In this document: piece by piece, positions 45,883 to 55,697 of the stretch
Position numbering within the stretch: the first letter of the stretch is position 1
Layout: every line of letters starts with the position of its first letter
Origin: CAZQHK01 sp964593455
Lineage (GTDB): Bacteria; Muiribacteriota; CAYSPT01
Reading direction: 5' to 3'
Assembly: GCA_964593455.1 (NCBI GenBank)
Contig: CAZQHK010000005.1
Location: 1 to 64,000 of the forward strand
DNA: 64,000 nucleotides
Translations under genes and position numbers: made by a program
Notes under the pieces: model-generated
What the model was told of the DNA's origin: nothing
Seen by the model: the letters and a program-made list of their open reading frames with translations, nothing else
The model's database searches: none

Positions 45883-47772
45883 TTGGCTCCAACCCGGAAA
45901 GGGGAGGCTGTCATTACACCTAAACAGATTGAAAAATACCGGGCAATTCTCAAAGGCGAAACAGGCGACAACCAGCAATCCAAAACGCTTGACGCCCTCG
46001 GTTCGGACGGCACTCCCCGGTCCATTGCTCTTCTGCTGGAAACGCTGACCTATCCCGTCTTCGAGCTGAAAGAAGACTGCCTGAAGATGCTGCTTAACAT
46101 CGACCAGCACATCGTCTATAAAGGTCTGCTTCTGATCATGCAAAAAGCCGAGCCGGATCTCATGAGTGAGCTGACCGATTTTGGCGAAAAGCTGTCACTG
46201 ACACGGAAACTCCTGGACCGAATGGAGCAGTGGAAAGGAGATCCGGGCAGGTTCAAAGATATCATCAACGGGTTAAAAATCATTAGTTTTATAGCCGACA
46301 AAAGCGCGATCGGGATCGTTTCGTCGTATCTCTATCACCTGGACCTGAATATCAAGAAATCAGCCGTGGACGTGCTTCGAAGTATCGGATCCCCCGACTG
46401 CCTGAACGTTATCTTTCCACCGCTCAAACTGGCCAACGATGAACTGGCCCTGTATATTCTCGATCTGATCGGCCTCTTTCACGTCCAGAAAAGCATCCTT
46501 CCCTTGTTGTACCTGCTGGGAAGCTCCCATCAGTCGGTCCAGGAGAAGATCGTCGAAATTATCAAATCCTTCCCGGCAGAAGAAGTGGACGAGGTAGTAA
46601 ACTCCAACTGCAAAAAAAGTGATCTCGATTTCTGCCAGGCCGCCCTCAAAGTCTACGAAGCGATGGGACGTCTGGACGCGGCCAGGGAGATCAGAGAAAA
46701 ATACAATGTTACCGGGGAGATCACGCCAACCAAGGAAAACAAGGAAGCCGCCAAACAGCTGCAGTTTCAAATCAAGACCACCGGCGACGTCGCCCTGCTC
46801 GCCCTGGCCGGAATAGTCGACGTCTACTCCCTGCCCAAGCTTACCAGAAAAATAGAGCATCTGGTTACCAAGGGACACCTCAAAGTGCTCTTGTTCTGCG
46901 AGCAGGTAAAAAAAATCGACTCGGAATCTCTGAAACGAATCAACAGTTTGGCCTGTAAGCTATTGCTGTTCGGGGGAAATATCAGGGCCATCGGCTTAAA
47001 GGCCGCCACAAAAGTGCAGATAGACGATATTCTAAAAGACGTGGAGCATTTCGCCGACCTGAAACAGGCCATCACTTCCTTTACCACACAGCCCCGGGCG
47101 CGGACTATGAAACTCTCCGCGGAGATGGCTCCAGCGGATACTCCTATCGAAGTGAAGGTCCAATCCGGATCGAAATCATGGGTTCGCAAGACGAAGGTCA
47201 TCTCCTACGACGGCCAAATCCTGGACCTGGAGTGGGTTACCAACGGTCCCGAGGACATCTTCAAGGAGCAGCTGAGTACTCTCGTCAAGCTGACTGTGGT
47301 GCACAAAAACATGGTTATCATGTTCGACGGCGCCGTCATCAACCAGGAGTTTTTCCCGACTTCACACATCACCCTCTCCAACCTGAAGATGGGCCGGATA
47401 GTGGACCGGCGTCGGCACGTGCGGGTGAGCACCGAGATGCCCATCCTGTTTTATCACGTGGTGGATTCCACCAATATCAGGCGGGACCTGCGAGGCAGCT
47501 GCAAAAATATCAGCGCCGGCGGAATGATGCTTTGCACCAGCGAGGAGATACCGCCTCACGACCTCATTATCGCGCTTTTTACCGAGAGCCAGAAATTCAG
47601 GGGAGAGAAGGTGCTGGGCCGGGTGGTGCGCGCCAACCAGCTGGTTACCGAGGAGGGCACTTCTTTCGAATACGGCATCTGTTTCGTCAACCTGAAGGAC
47701 GCGGTCCTATCCACCATCACCCAGTTTGTATTCGACACCATCTCCGAGTCTTACGAAGAAGTTGAAGGATAG
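45883..47772 (+). CDS. HEAT-like/STAS/PilZ c-di-GMP receptor protein
   Basis: This protein of about 629 residues has a helical N-terminal half (about 1-270, HEAT-like), a STAS-like domain (about 300-395, VALLALAGIVDVYS then KVLLFCEQVKKIDS), a linker and a PilZ domain. The c-di-GMP site is complete: RRRHVR near 508-513 and NISAGGM near 541. It should act downstream of diguanylate cyclases such as the one at 37340. The start is uncertain. TTG at 45883 has no ribosome site, while GGGGAGG lies five bases before an ATT at 45914, a rare but known start codon. Promoter at 45830-45858. Confidence 0.75.
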   Translation: MAPTRKGEAVITPKQIEKYRAILKGETGDNQQSKTLDALGSDGTPRSIALLLETLTYPVFELKEDCLKMLLNIDQHIVYKGLLLIMQKAEPDLMSELTDFGEKLSLTRKLLDRMEQWKGDPGRFKDIINGLKIISFIADKSAIGIVSSYLYHLDLNIKKSAVDVLRSIGSPDCLNVIFPPLKLANDELALYILDLIGLFHVQKSILPLLYLLGSSHQSVQEKIVEIIKSFPAEEVDEVVNSNCKKSDLDFCQAALKVYEAMGRLDAAREIREKYNVTGEITPTKENKEAAKQLQFQIKTTGDVALLALAGIVDVYSLPKLTRKIEHLVTKGHLKVLLFCEQVKKIDSESLKRINSLACKLLLFGGNIRAIGLKAATKVQIDDILKDVEHFADLKQAITSFTTQPRARTMKLSAEMAPADTPIEVKVQSGSKSWVRKTKVISYDGQILDLEWVTNGPEDIFKEQLSTLVKLTVVHKNMVIMFDGAVINQEFFPTSHITLSNLKMGRIVDRRRHVRVSTEMPILFYHVVDSTNIRRDLRGSCKNISAGGMMLCTSEEIPPHDLIIALFTESQKFRGEKVLGRVVRANQLVTEEGTSFEYGICFVNLKDAVLSTITQFVFDTISESYEEVEG

Positions 47773-47834
47773 TTCGATTATAAACTTTACAAACTTTCAT
47801 TTTTCCACTACAGTTTAAAGTAGGTAACGTATAT

Positions 47835-47934
47835 NNNNNNNNNNNNNNNNNNNNNNNNNNNNNNNNNNNNNNNNNNNNNNNNNNNNNNNNNNNNNNNNNN
47901 NNNNNNNNNNNNNNNNNNNNNNNNNNNNNNNNNN
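47835..47934. other. Assembly gap (100 N)
   Basis: Exactly 100 N with no shared flanks. The ribosome site of the following large exported protein begins immediately after it. Confidence 0.95.
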
Positions 47935-47949
47935 GGAGATGGGATACCA

Positions 47950-50900
47950 ATGATTTCGAGACGATACAGAACCGTGATGGCAGTTGTGGCAACGTTCGTC
48001 CTGGTCCTCATAGGGACGGCCGCCATTGAGGCCTGCAGCGTCAAGCTCGACCCGAGAATCGTTATGTCGGGACCGAACGTGGTCTACGAAGACGAAGAGA
48101 ACACCTGGACGTGCGAGCTGATAGATTTCAGCCTGGGTAGTGCCAGTAAGATCATCAATCTCCTCAATCCGCCCGAGGATATTGCGCCGGTTCTTTTTCC
48201 GACGAACTTCAAAAACTGTCCCTTCGACATGAACGGAGAAGTTAGTGGTGCTGAATACAGGTTTTCTCTCAGAAATCCCGATTCAGCCTGGGGCCGGGAG
48301 CAGTTGAAAGATAGAAAGATCAAAGAGTGGTTGGACCTTCCCGGCCGTTTTCCCCACTCCAGCGGCGTCGACCGCGAGATAGACGGGGTAAAACTCACCG
48401 GCGACGCCGACGGCTCCGAGTGCGCAGTCTACTACCAGATCGTGGAAGGCGAGAACCTGATCGAGTCGGTGGAAATCATCAAGGAACAGTGGGTAGACAC
48501 CACCATGTGGGAGACGAAAGCCTCTGCCGTCAAGTGGAACATGGATTTTAACAACCTGGGCTATAGCCTCACGGAAGAAAGAATCGAAAGAGATTTTATG
48601 CAGGCACAGTCCTACCAGCGGGGTGACAGCGGCACGGTCCAGGGCCAGTCGGGAACAACCGTTCAAAGCTTTGTCTACGACACCCCCTCCGAACCCGAAG
48701 AATACCAGATCAAAGTCACCATCGGCACCGAGATGACGATGACCGGCACCTGGCAGTGGTACGAGTTGAAACGTACCCGCAAATTCACCCGGGCCACCAA
48801 TCCATCTTCCGGTCGGGAAGAAATCTTCGTCTGGCCGGAATCAGCCGCGGCGGCAATCAACAAGAAACTGGAGACGTTCATGCTCAAGAACGGACTGATG
48901 GGAAATGAAGATTTGAGCCCGGCGGAACGGCAAATGATGATATCCCAGTACCGGGACATGATCGACGCGTATATGATGGCACAAACGACGATCCTTACCA
49001 AGATCGGCGACATCTCCCAGGATGAAATCCAGATAGCCGTCGATAACAGCATCGATGAGTTTATCCAGACCGGCAAGATCTCCTCAGGCAACATCGGCAC
49101 CGAGAGCGGGCCGTTCACCATCGACATCGTCGGGGAGGTGGTGAAGGAGTCGGGAGGACCTAATTCCAGCGTTAAACCCGGCCTCATCAAGGTCATGGTC
49201 CGGGACAAGACGCCGCCCATGGCATTTCATTTTAAAGACTCGCAGATCCTCTACGGAACCACGGGAGACCTTATCAGCGAGTGGAACGATAAGCGGAAGG
49301 ATAGCGAGTTCACGGCCCTTACCAATAACCCCATCCAGGGTAATCCCCCGATCGTCCCGGAAAACCCCGAGTTTGTCACGGCCCGGGTTATTGAAAACAA
49401 CCCCTGTATCGATAATTTCACCCTCAGCTTCTATTACGTGAAGCAGGTACTCGATTACGAACCGGTAACGGGACTTCACTGCCGGAAAAAAGGATTCGAC
49501 CACAGCGCTTCCTGCGACTGTTTCCCCGTCTACCGCGAGAGGTTCGAATGGGTCAAGGCAGCCGAGGTGACCGCCGAAGACCTGGACGGAGACATAGTAA
49601 TGAAAGAGAAATACGATTTCAATGGCGATCCGGTGGATGGCGACACCGGTGAAGGCGGAGAAACCGATCCCGCATACTGCGTCATCACCTGGAAGATTCC
49701 CCTGACTGTTTTCGAAGAACCCTTAAGCTCCCATTTCGCCACCACCTCGATCGAGTACACCGACCCCTGGGATTTCACCCATACGGGATGGGGAGACGGC
49801 GGGCGGCTCAAATACATGGTACACATGGCACATGAGGCCGAAATAGAAGACGCCCAGTTGGAACCGGTCGATCTTGACGACCTCGGTAAAGGGACAATGG
49901 ATTGGCCCGATATTTATGTGGACGCTATCTTCGAAGATCTTGACGGCCACCCGGGCAATATGCTCTCTAATACATATAAAATTACAATGGATAAAAACAG
50001 TAAAGGAATAATCACCGTGGAAGGACTCGCCTTCCCCGATAAAGTGTGGATCCATTATGAAGAAATCCCTCCCACAACAAGCTACGGTAAACTGTTCGAG
50101 GCGCCGGCGAACTGGCAGGAAATCGTTTCCGAGCCCCCTGCCCTGGCTGGTTTCTCGAACCGGGGAGCGGCGACAGGAAACAGTCTGGCCAAATTGGATG
50201 TAGAGCCCCCATATATGGCGGTGGCCAAGCTAGACCAGCCATTTGAAAACGACTCTCTTAAAATCCAGATGCCCGATTTCACCGTACCAGAAGATTTTCG
50301 AAAAGGTGATTACCCGGGTGATACCTTTTTCCAGGACTACAATATTACGACGAGGTATTTCGGCCGCTTCGGGGTAATCAAGGTATTCGACGACGACCGA
50401 CCCTCACTCAGGCTGAACATTTCAGACAATTCGTTCCTCAAACAAACCTTCTCGTTCGGACATATCTGGCTCAGCGATTTCAAGCGGGAAGCCTTCCAGG
50501 AAGCGAGAAAAACGAGAGATCTGGCCTCCACCGATAGCAACACGGACACCCTGGACACCTTCAAGAGTTATATCGGTGAAGATATACCTCTGCGGCCTTA
50601 TCCCGAAAACAATGAGGACGACTTCGAATTCCTGGAGTTCAATGCCGGGGATGCGAAGAACGGGTATAAGGATCAGGGAGAAATGATCACCAATGGGAAG
50701 TTCAACCCGTGGTTCTTCGCCCTCTACAATAGACCGCGGTACGGATTGTTTGAACCAGTAGACAACAAGCTCTACGGTTACTGGATTCCCGAGGACCTCA
50801 GGCTGCAGTTCGACTGTGATATGATGCGCAAAGGAATCAAAGCGTGCGACAACATCAACACCTACCTGGTCGATGCTGAAAACCCGGGAGGGATACAAAC

Positions 50901-51192
50901 CAAGATCGATCCCTTGACCGATATGTATGAAACGCTCGTGTTAAAAGACGGCGACCAGAAGGGCCACGAGCACCACGGTGTCAACAACTACAATTTCCGG
51001 GACATCAACTTCGGTAATGACTGCCCGAAACACCTGAAGCGGGAATGCTCGGTGGAGCTCACGGTTACAGACCTGGCGCCGGAAGAAGTTAAGGGGCCCC
51101 TTAGCCGCCGGCTCAAGGTCTGGTTCTACGTGACGGGCACCGATATCAGGACCTACACCATCGAACTGGACCAGCGGTTCAGGAACGAGTAA
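47950..51192 (+). CDS. Very large exported protein of unknown function
   Basis: The 1080-residue product starts with a signal peptide; the motif TAAIEAC near residue 27 could be a lipobox, so it may be a lipoprotein. The body is acidic, beta-rich and rich in Asp/Gly turns such as DGDPVDGDTGEGG-like segments, which could bind calcium. A cluster of cysteines lies near residues 486-525 (including C-D-C). I do not recognise any enzyme motif. GGAG precedes the ATG at 47950 just after the assembly gap. The small lipoprotein gene converges on it with 3 bases between stops. A cell-surface or extracellular structural role is inferred from composition. Confidence 0.6.
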   Translation: MISRRYRTVMAVVATFVLVLIGTAAIEACSVKLDPRIVMSGPNVVYEDEENTWTCELIDFSLGSASKIINLLNPPEDIAPVLFPTNFKNCPFDMNGEVSGAEYRFSLRNPDSAWGREQLKDRKIKEWLDLPGRFPHSSGVDREIDGVKLTGDADGSECAVYYQIVEGENLIESVEIIKEQWVDTTMWETKASAVKWNMDFNNLGYSLTEERIERDFMQAQSYQRGDSGTVQGQSGTTVQSFVYDTPSEPEEYQIKVTIGTEMTMTGTWQWYELKRTRKFTRATNPSSGREEIFVWPESAAAAINKKLETFMLKNGLMGNEDLSPAERQMMISQYRDMIDAYMMAQTTILTKIGDISQDEIQIAVDNSIDEFIQTGKISSGNIGTESGPFTIDIVGEVVKESGGPNSSVKPGLIKVMVRDKTPPMAFHFKDSQILYGTTGDLISEWNDKRKDSEFTALTNNPIQGNPPIVPENPEFVTARVIENNPCIDNFTLSFYYVKQVLDYEPVTGLHCRKKGFDHSASCDCFPVYRERFEWVKAAEVTAEDLDGDIVMKEKYDFNGDPVDGDTGEGGETDPAYCVITWKIPLTVFEEPLSSHFATTSIEYTDPWDFTHTGWGDGGRLKYMVHMAHEAEIEDAQLEPVDLDDLGKGTMDWPDIYVDAIFEDLDGHPGNMLSNTYKITMDKNSKGIITVEGLAFPDKVWIHYEEIPPTTSYGKLFEAPANWQEIVSEPPALAGFSNRGAATGNSLAKLDVEPPYMAVAKLDQPFENDSLKIQMPDFTVPEDFRKGDYPGDTFFQDYNITTRYFGRFGVIKVFDDDRPSLRLNISDNSFLKQTFSFGHIWLSDFKREAFQEARKTRDLASTDSNTDTLDTFKSYIGEDIPLRPYPENNEDDFEFLEFNAGDAKNGYKDQGEMITNGKFNPWFFALYNRPRYGLFEPVDNKLYGYWIPEDLRLQFDCDMMRKGIKACDNINTYLVDAENPGGIQTKIDPLTDMYETLVLKDGDQKGHEHHGVNNYNFRDINFGNDCPKHLKRECSVELTVTDLAPEEVKGPLSRRLKVWFYVTGTDIRTYTIELDQRFRNE

Positions 51193-51195
51193 CGA

Positions 51196-51633
51196 TTACT
51201 CGTACTGCTCGAATTCCTTTTTCGAGGCCAGTTTATTCGTGCCGGCTTCGTCGAGGGTAACGTACTGCTCGGCTATAATTTTGCCATCCTGCTCGATTTT
51301 TATCGAGAATTTCTGGTAATCCTTCGGCTCGATATGCCTTCCGGCCCCGTTAATCGTCATCAGGTTCTCAAGCTTGTATCCCTCGATATTTTTTGCTACG
51401 TGCTTGAAAGAACTGCCTGAACGCGGATAGAGGGTGACGGTGAGGTTCATGTGATCGTCGGCGGAAATCCCTCGCATGGTCTGCGAGAATTCCATCAGTA
51501 TCCCCAGGTATTTGTTCCGGATATTGTGAAGTTCGGCCAGGGTGATGTCGAACTTGTTTTTGCTTAACATCTCACATCCCAGGACGCCGCCCAGCATCAC
51601 GAACAGGAGTGCCACACAACAGATTTTTTTCAT
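51196..51633 (-). CDS. Small lipoprotein downstream of the primase-like pair
   Basis: This protein of about 145 residues has a lipoprotein signal ending LGGVLGC (Cys about 20). An alpha/beta domain follows with beta strands such as MNLTVTLYPRSG. I do not recognise it. AAGGAGG precedes the ATG at 51633. It is 14 bases after the primase-like gene and on the same strand, which suggests co-transcription, although a periplasmic lipoprotein is an odd partner for DNA enzymes. Confidence 0.6.
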   Translation of the reverse strand: MKKICCVALLFVMLGGVLGCEMLSKNKFDITLAELHNIRNKYLGILMEFSQTMRGISADDHMNLTVTLYPRSGSSFKHVAKNIEGYKLENLMTINGAGRHIEPKDYQKFSIKIEQDGKIIAEQYVTLDEAGTNKLASKKEFEQYE

Positions 51634-51647
51634 CACGAATCCTCCTT

Positions 51648-52958
51648 CTAGAGCTTCAGTTCTCCTTCTTCAAAATAATAGACTGCGCCGTAAATCCTGG
51701 CCCAGAAAAACGCCCTCGTTTTACGCACGTACTTGATCCAGTCCGTGTTCCACTCCAATGGCTGGTGGTAGAAATCGTTTATCAGGCCGCCGACGTGTTT
51801 CGGGTGCCAGCCGTGTTCCAGCAGGTCCCGGACAAACTTCTTAAGTGCCCGGGGCTGCAGTGCCCGCGGACATGGGTAGGCGATGAAGTTCCTGGACTTG
51901 TCGCTGAGTTTGAAATCGCCCATAGCCCGGTTCAAAGCTTCTCCCGGCGGTAACTCGGGCTCGGTGTCAAACCGCCGGTGAAAGGCGTACAGATCGGACT
52001 CTTTGTACTCGTTTACCAGACTTGACACCGACTCGTCATCGGCGTAGGGAATGAACCCGGAAAAATAGGTGGAATGCTCCACGGCCATCTCTTTGCTCCA
52101 CATGCACTCCAGCAGGTAGTCAAGGTCACGGATAAAAAGATCCTGCCCGCTGTTTTCCCGTCTCGAGTAGACACGCATGATCACATCCTGCAGTGATCCC
52201 GAGCCGGTGATATACCGGCGGCGTTTCTTGTGCAGGCTGAAGGGCGAGCGCATGATCCGCATGTAACCGGGATCGCCGGTATCGGTTATGTCCTCGTTCA
52301 CACATTTCTCCTCCGAGTCGCTGATGGTGATGGGTATTTCCGCCTGCTGCCGGGCATAGGTCATGGACTTGAGCGAGAGATACTCTTTCAGGCGCCCGAT
52401 ACCGCTGAAGACCAGGCCGGGTTTCAGGCCCGGCGCCGGGTTCCGCTTGATGTCATGCGGATCGCAATAGAGATAAGCTTGCTTCAGCTCCTGTTCCAGG
52501 TACCCGATGTCCGCAATCTCCTGAAACGCCCTTGTTCCGGCCTTGACCCGGAACAAGATGTGCCAGCCCGACGGTGTCAGATCGATCATGTGGGGGACCC
52601 CATGCCGCTCCAACAGCTCGGTCTCGAATAAGATGACCGGGTAGATATGTTTTCTGAAAAAGTGCAGCTGTGACCCGACATTGTGATAGAGGTAGTGGGG
52701 ATCGGACATGAAAATCTCGGCGTCCTTGGAAAACAACACGCTCTGCCCGGCAAATCCGAAGATGGGAATGAAAATTTCCAGGTTCAAACGGACCGTCATC
52801 AGGCGAAGCTGCTCGATCGGTTCGGCGGTGACCAGGAGAGAGCCGGGGTCCCAACCGTACCTGATCAGTTCCTCTCCGTACCCCAACACCCAGTTGCAGT
52901 CTTCGAAAACGTTCTTCAGTTTACGGTAAACGCACTCGTAATAGACCCTGTCGTTCAT
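51648..52958 (-). CDS. Archaeo-eukaryotic primase (AEP)-like protein, second of tandem pair
   Basis: The 436-residue protein shares the plan of its neighbour at 52973. LTPSGWHILFRV holds the sxH-type motif II (H133). RSPFSLHKK (237-245) matches the R-x-P-x-S-x-H-x-K block after motif III. The position of motif I reads FMSDPHY (D86), so the catalytic acid pair is not classical. The C-terminal 100 residues (HGWHPKHVGGLI, then KYVRKTRAFFWARIYG) resemble the neighbour. Polymerase activity is uncertain. A GGAGGT is present but lies about 16 bases upstream. Confidence 0.6.
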   Translation of the reverse strand: MNDRVYYECVYRKLKNVFEDCNWVLGYGEELIRYGWDPGSLLVTAEPIEQLRLMTVRLNLEIFIPIFGFAGQSVLFSKDAEIFMSDPHYLYHNVGSQLHFFRKHIYPVILFETELLERHGVPHMIDLTPSGWHILFRVKAGTRAFQEIADIGYLEQELKQAYLYCDPHDIKRNPAPGLKPGLVFSGIGRLKEYLSLKSMTYARQQAEIPITISDSEEKCVNEDITDTGDPGYMRIMRSPFSLHKKRRRYITGSGSLQDVIMRVYSRRENSGQDLFIRDLDYLLECMWSKEMAVEHSTYFSGFIPYADDESVSSLVNEYKESDLYAFHRRFDTEPELPPGEALNRAMGDFKLSDKSRNFIAYPCPRALQPRALKKFVRDLLEHGWHPKHVGGLINDFYHQPLEWNTDWIKYVRKTRAFFWARIYGAVYYFEEGELKL

Positions 52959-52972
52959 GGCAGCAAATCTTT

Positions 52973-54409
52973 TTACCTCCGGCGGGAGACGGTGGACCGC
53001 CAGTTAATCGAACCGGTGACCGTCTGGACGTAGAAGGCCCTGACCCAGCCGGTCATCCATTTCACCGGACAGTTCTTCGAAAGATCGACGTCCAGGGAGA
53101 AATAGTCCATTTTTCCGGCTAAAAGCGCCACGATATCGGCAGGATGCCACTTCCGTTTCAGTAAGGCCAGGGTCACATCCCGGATGATGTCTGGTTTCAG
53201 AAGCTGGTTGGCATTGTTAAAGGGCCGTGAGATGGCGTCTCTGACATGACCCGGCAAACCACGGAACCGGTCCTTGAAACTGAACCGTTTCTTGTAATCT
53301 TTTCTCCGGAAACTCTCCATCCCCTGGTCGAAGTACCGGTGCGCACGGCCGACATCGCTGTTGTTGTATGCGTCCATCATGTTTTCCACCGCCCACGACA
53401 TGACCGGCAACTCAGTAACGATAGCACCGGCGAAGTTGGCGGCGTTGTGAAAGTTTCTCCGGTTGGCGAACAATTCATCTAAAGAAAGCTCGTTGCCATT
53501 ACAGGGAGTAAATCGGGGAATGGCGATACTGAGCGGCGTGTTTCTGGCTATTTCGTACCCCACTTTCCCGGGGTTTACCTTGTGCTTCTGGTGCAGCGAG
53601 AAGGGAAGCCTGATGTCCCGCATGTGAAGCGTGTGGCCGAAGGCACTGAGGTCCACGGAAATGACGTCGCCCTGCCGGGTCTTGACGTACTGGTCGCCGA
53701 TCACCACCGGGAGCTTGTTCCCATACCGGGCCGCCCGGAACATGGCCCGGTTGCCGATGTATTCAGCCAGTTTGCCAAACCCGTCGTAAGCCCAGGCCTC
53801 GTCGTCGGTGACCAGGCGCCGGCGGCGCGAGCCGTAGCTTCGGTAGACATTTCTCTGCCGCTCGCTCTCGCTCACGAATCCGATACTCTGGAGGAGCGTG
53901 TACGCGTGATCGCTCTTGGGAATCCTAAAGGCGTAATGATATCCCTGGCCGGTAGCGATCACCAGGGGAGAGAATCCGAAACTCTTGAAAACGCTCATTA
54001 AAGCCTGGTGAAACGGTTCCAGGCACCAGAAAGCCCGTACCATGTCCACGTAGTTGTCACCGGGAAAATGGTGGGGAACCCGCTCCACGTCAAGCACACA
54101 GATGAGGTTGTCTTCATCATGAACGGACCGGAAAACGTCCGCTTCCTTGTCCAGGATCTGACCGAGCTGCCACGTTTCCTTGGAACGAAACTTGGCGGCG
54201 GTGGGGACTTTGACCCCGTATTCCACCAGGTACATGGACGTCATCAGTTTTCCCAGGTTCCTGAGGTTCTTAGATTTCCTCAGCGGACCGTGCCCGTCCG
54301 GGTAGCCGATGTCGGCCCGCCGGGAGATCCAGATGGGAACCCCGCAATACTCAAGCAGCCGCTTGATGACCTCCGGGTGCCGGTAAAAATCATGCGCGTT
54401 ATTAGCCAT
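52973..54409 (-). CDS. Archaeo-eukaryotic primase (AEP)-like protein, first of tandem pair
   Basis: The 478-residue protein has the three AEP superfamily motifs. Motif I is VLDVER (D107, E109), motif II is TGQGYHYAFRI (H158) and motif III is ISVDLSAFGHTLH (D253). They are followed by RLPFSLHQK (267-275), which in primases contacts the nucleotide. Family members synthesise primers, repair DNA or act in mobile elements. No helicase, zinc finger or integrase is fused or adjacent. A basic N-terminal region of about 100 residues precedes motif I. The start has no strong ribosome site. The stop overlaps the GGAGGT that may serve the next gene. Confidence 0.65.
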   Translation of the reverse strand: MANNAHDFYRHPEVIKRLLEYCGVPIWISRRADIGYPDGHGPLRKSKNLRNLGKLMTSMYLVEYGVKVPTAAKFRSKETWQLGQILDKEADVFRSVHDEDNLICVLDVERVPHHFPGDNYVDMVRAFWCLEPFHQALMSVFKSFGFSPLVIATGQGYHYAFRIPKSDHAYTLLQSIGFVSESERQRNVYRSYGSRRRRLVTDDEAWAYDGFGKLAEYIGNRAMFRAARYGNKLPVVIGDQYVKTRQGDVISVDLSAFGHTLHMRDIRLPFSLHQKHKVNPGKVGYEIARNTPLSIAIPRFTPCNGNELSLDELFANRRNFHNAANFAGAIVTELPVMSWAVENMMDAYNNSDVGRAHRYFDQGMESFRRKDYKKRFSFKDRFRGLPGHVRDAISRPFNNANQLLKPDIIRDVTLALLKRKWHPADIVALLAGKMDYFSLDVDLSKNCPVKWMTGWVRAFYVQTVTGSINWRSTVSRRR

Positions 54410-54578
54410 AGGAATTTCATCTACTTTCTAGACTTCTTGCGTGAGATACATCCAAACATTACCGATTCAAATTCAAATTGATTCTTGTTATACCATGGAG
54501 GCATTCGGTCAGGTCAAGGAAAACACTCGATTATTATTTATTCTTCAAACGCAAGAGGTGTAGGAAGCAGAGGTTGGA

Positions 54579-55670
54579 TTATTTTAGAACGATTGCTCTG
54601 CGGTGGCGGCCGTTCCATTGGGTGAGAAACCACGAGCGGGTGAACTCCCGCCGCACTTTCTTCCGGCCGGGATCGTTGACGATGATCTTGTCGCCTTCCA
54701 AACCGACTACAACCATGTAGTGTCCGGATTTCCAGGCAACTTCCACGCCGACAATAACCGGCCGGCCCGCTTCAAGATTTTCTTTGATATAATCAAAATC
54801 GACGCCGGTCCGGATTTCAGTATCGGGAAACCCGTGCTCCCGGGCATCCTTGACGAGATCACTGACGTACGTGCCCATACGGGCTTCATAATTGTATACC
54901 CTGTCGGCAATGGCTTTGGTGGTCTCTTTGCGGCCGTACTGCTCGTAGATCATCCCCAGCACGGTGGGACCGCACCAGGAACTCTGGTACTCGCCGTTGA
55001 CCGGATCGTACTGGGTCCGCAGGGGAGTGTTGACGTAGACTTCATCGCCTGGTGCCAGACTGCCGCTGCCCAGGGTCGAGGGAGGTTTACCGGAGCTGAC
55101 GCACTTACCGTAGACCCATCCCTCAGTGGTACCGGAACACACCCTTTTCCACCCGTTCTTCTCTTCCAGAATGGAGACTACAGTTCCCGAAGAAAACACG
55201 TGAATCCGGTTATCGCCTTTCTCGGGACTGGAGCGAACGTTGAGCCCCTTGGGAACATTGACATACCCGGGTTCACCTTTGTCCTCACCCGATTCACCCA
55301 CTTCGTCGTCGGAGCCATATCCGGTGTCTTCCCGGCCCTTAACCGACAGGTACCGGCCGCTGACCCAGGCGTTTTCGTCCTGATAGCCAACCTTGAACCA
55401 CCCATCCCGGGCGTCGAGTACATCCACTTTGCTGCCGGCCGGTATGGCACCGAGATCTCTGTTTCCGGTCCCGGGTCCGTCCCGCATGGTGAGCCCGGTA
55501 GTGGAAGTAACACGGCCGGTCTTCCGGGATTCGTCCCCGCGGCCGAACAACCTTTTGAAAAAACCGGTCAGCCGCGACCACCAGGACTGAGACGATGCGA
55601 CCTTCTTTCGGGTAACGGAAGTTTCTTCGATCGCGGTTGAATCGGCGGCGGATTCCTCTTCTGTTTCCAC
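54579..55670 (-). CDS. SH3-repeat/C39-like peptidase, separated from its signal peptide by a stop
   Basis: The 363-codon frame holds two bacterial SH3 domains (about 50-110 and 137-191). A C39-like papain fold follows: C233 in SSWCGPTVLGMIYEQYG, H317 in KSGHYMVVVG and D333 in IIVNDPG. SH3 domains usually tether such enzymes to peptidoglycan. The GTG start at 55670 has no ribosome site. Upstream in the same frame a signal peptide with its own ribosome site ends at an in-frame TAA at 55698-55700. As read, the protein would stay unmade or cytoplasmic, so the gene is probably interrupted or the base is wrong. Confidence 0.65.
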   Translation of the reverse strand: METEEESAADSTAIEETSVTRKKVASSQSWWSRLTGFFKRLFGRGDESRKTGRVTSTTGLTMRDGPGTGNRDLGAIPAGSKVDVLDARDGWFKVGYQDENAWVSGRYLSVKGREDTGYGSDDEVGESGEDKGEPGYVNVPKGLNVRSSPEKGDNRIHVFSSGTVVSILEEKNGWKRVCSGTTEGWVYGKCVSSGKPPSTLGSGSLAPGDEVYVNTPLRTQYDPVNGEYQSSWCGPTVLGMIYEQYGRKETTKAIADRVYNYEARMGTYVSDLVKDAREHGFPDTEIRTGVDFDYIKENLEAGRPVIVGVEVAWKSGHYMVVVGLEGDKIIVNDPGRKKVRREFTRSWFLTQWNGRHRRAIVLK

Positions 55671-55697
55671 CGGTTTAATCGATTGCGGGCCCTGGAT

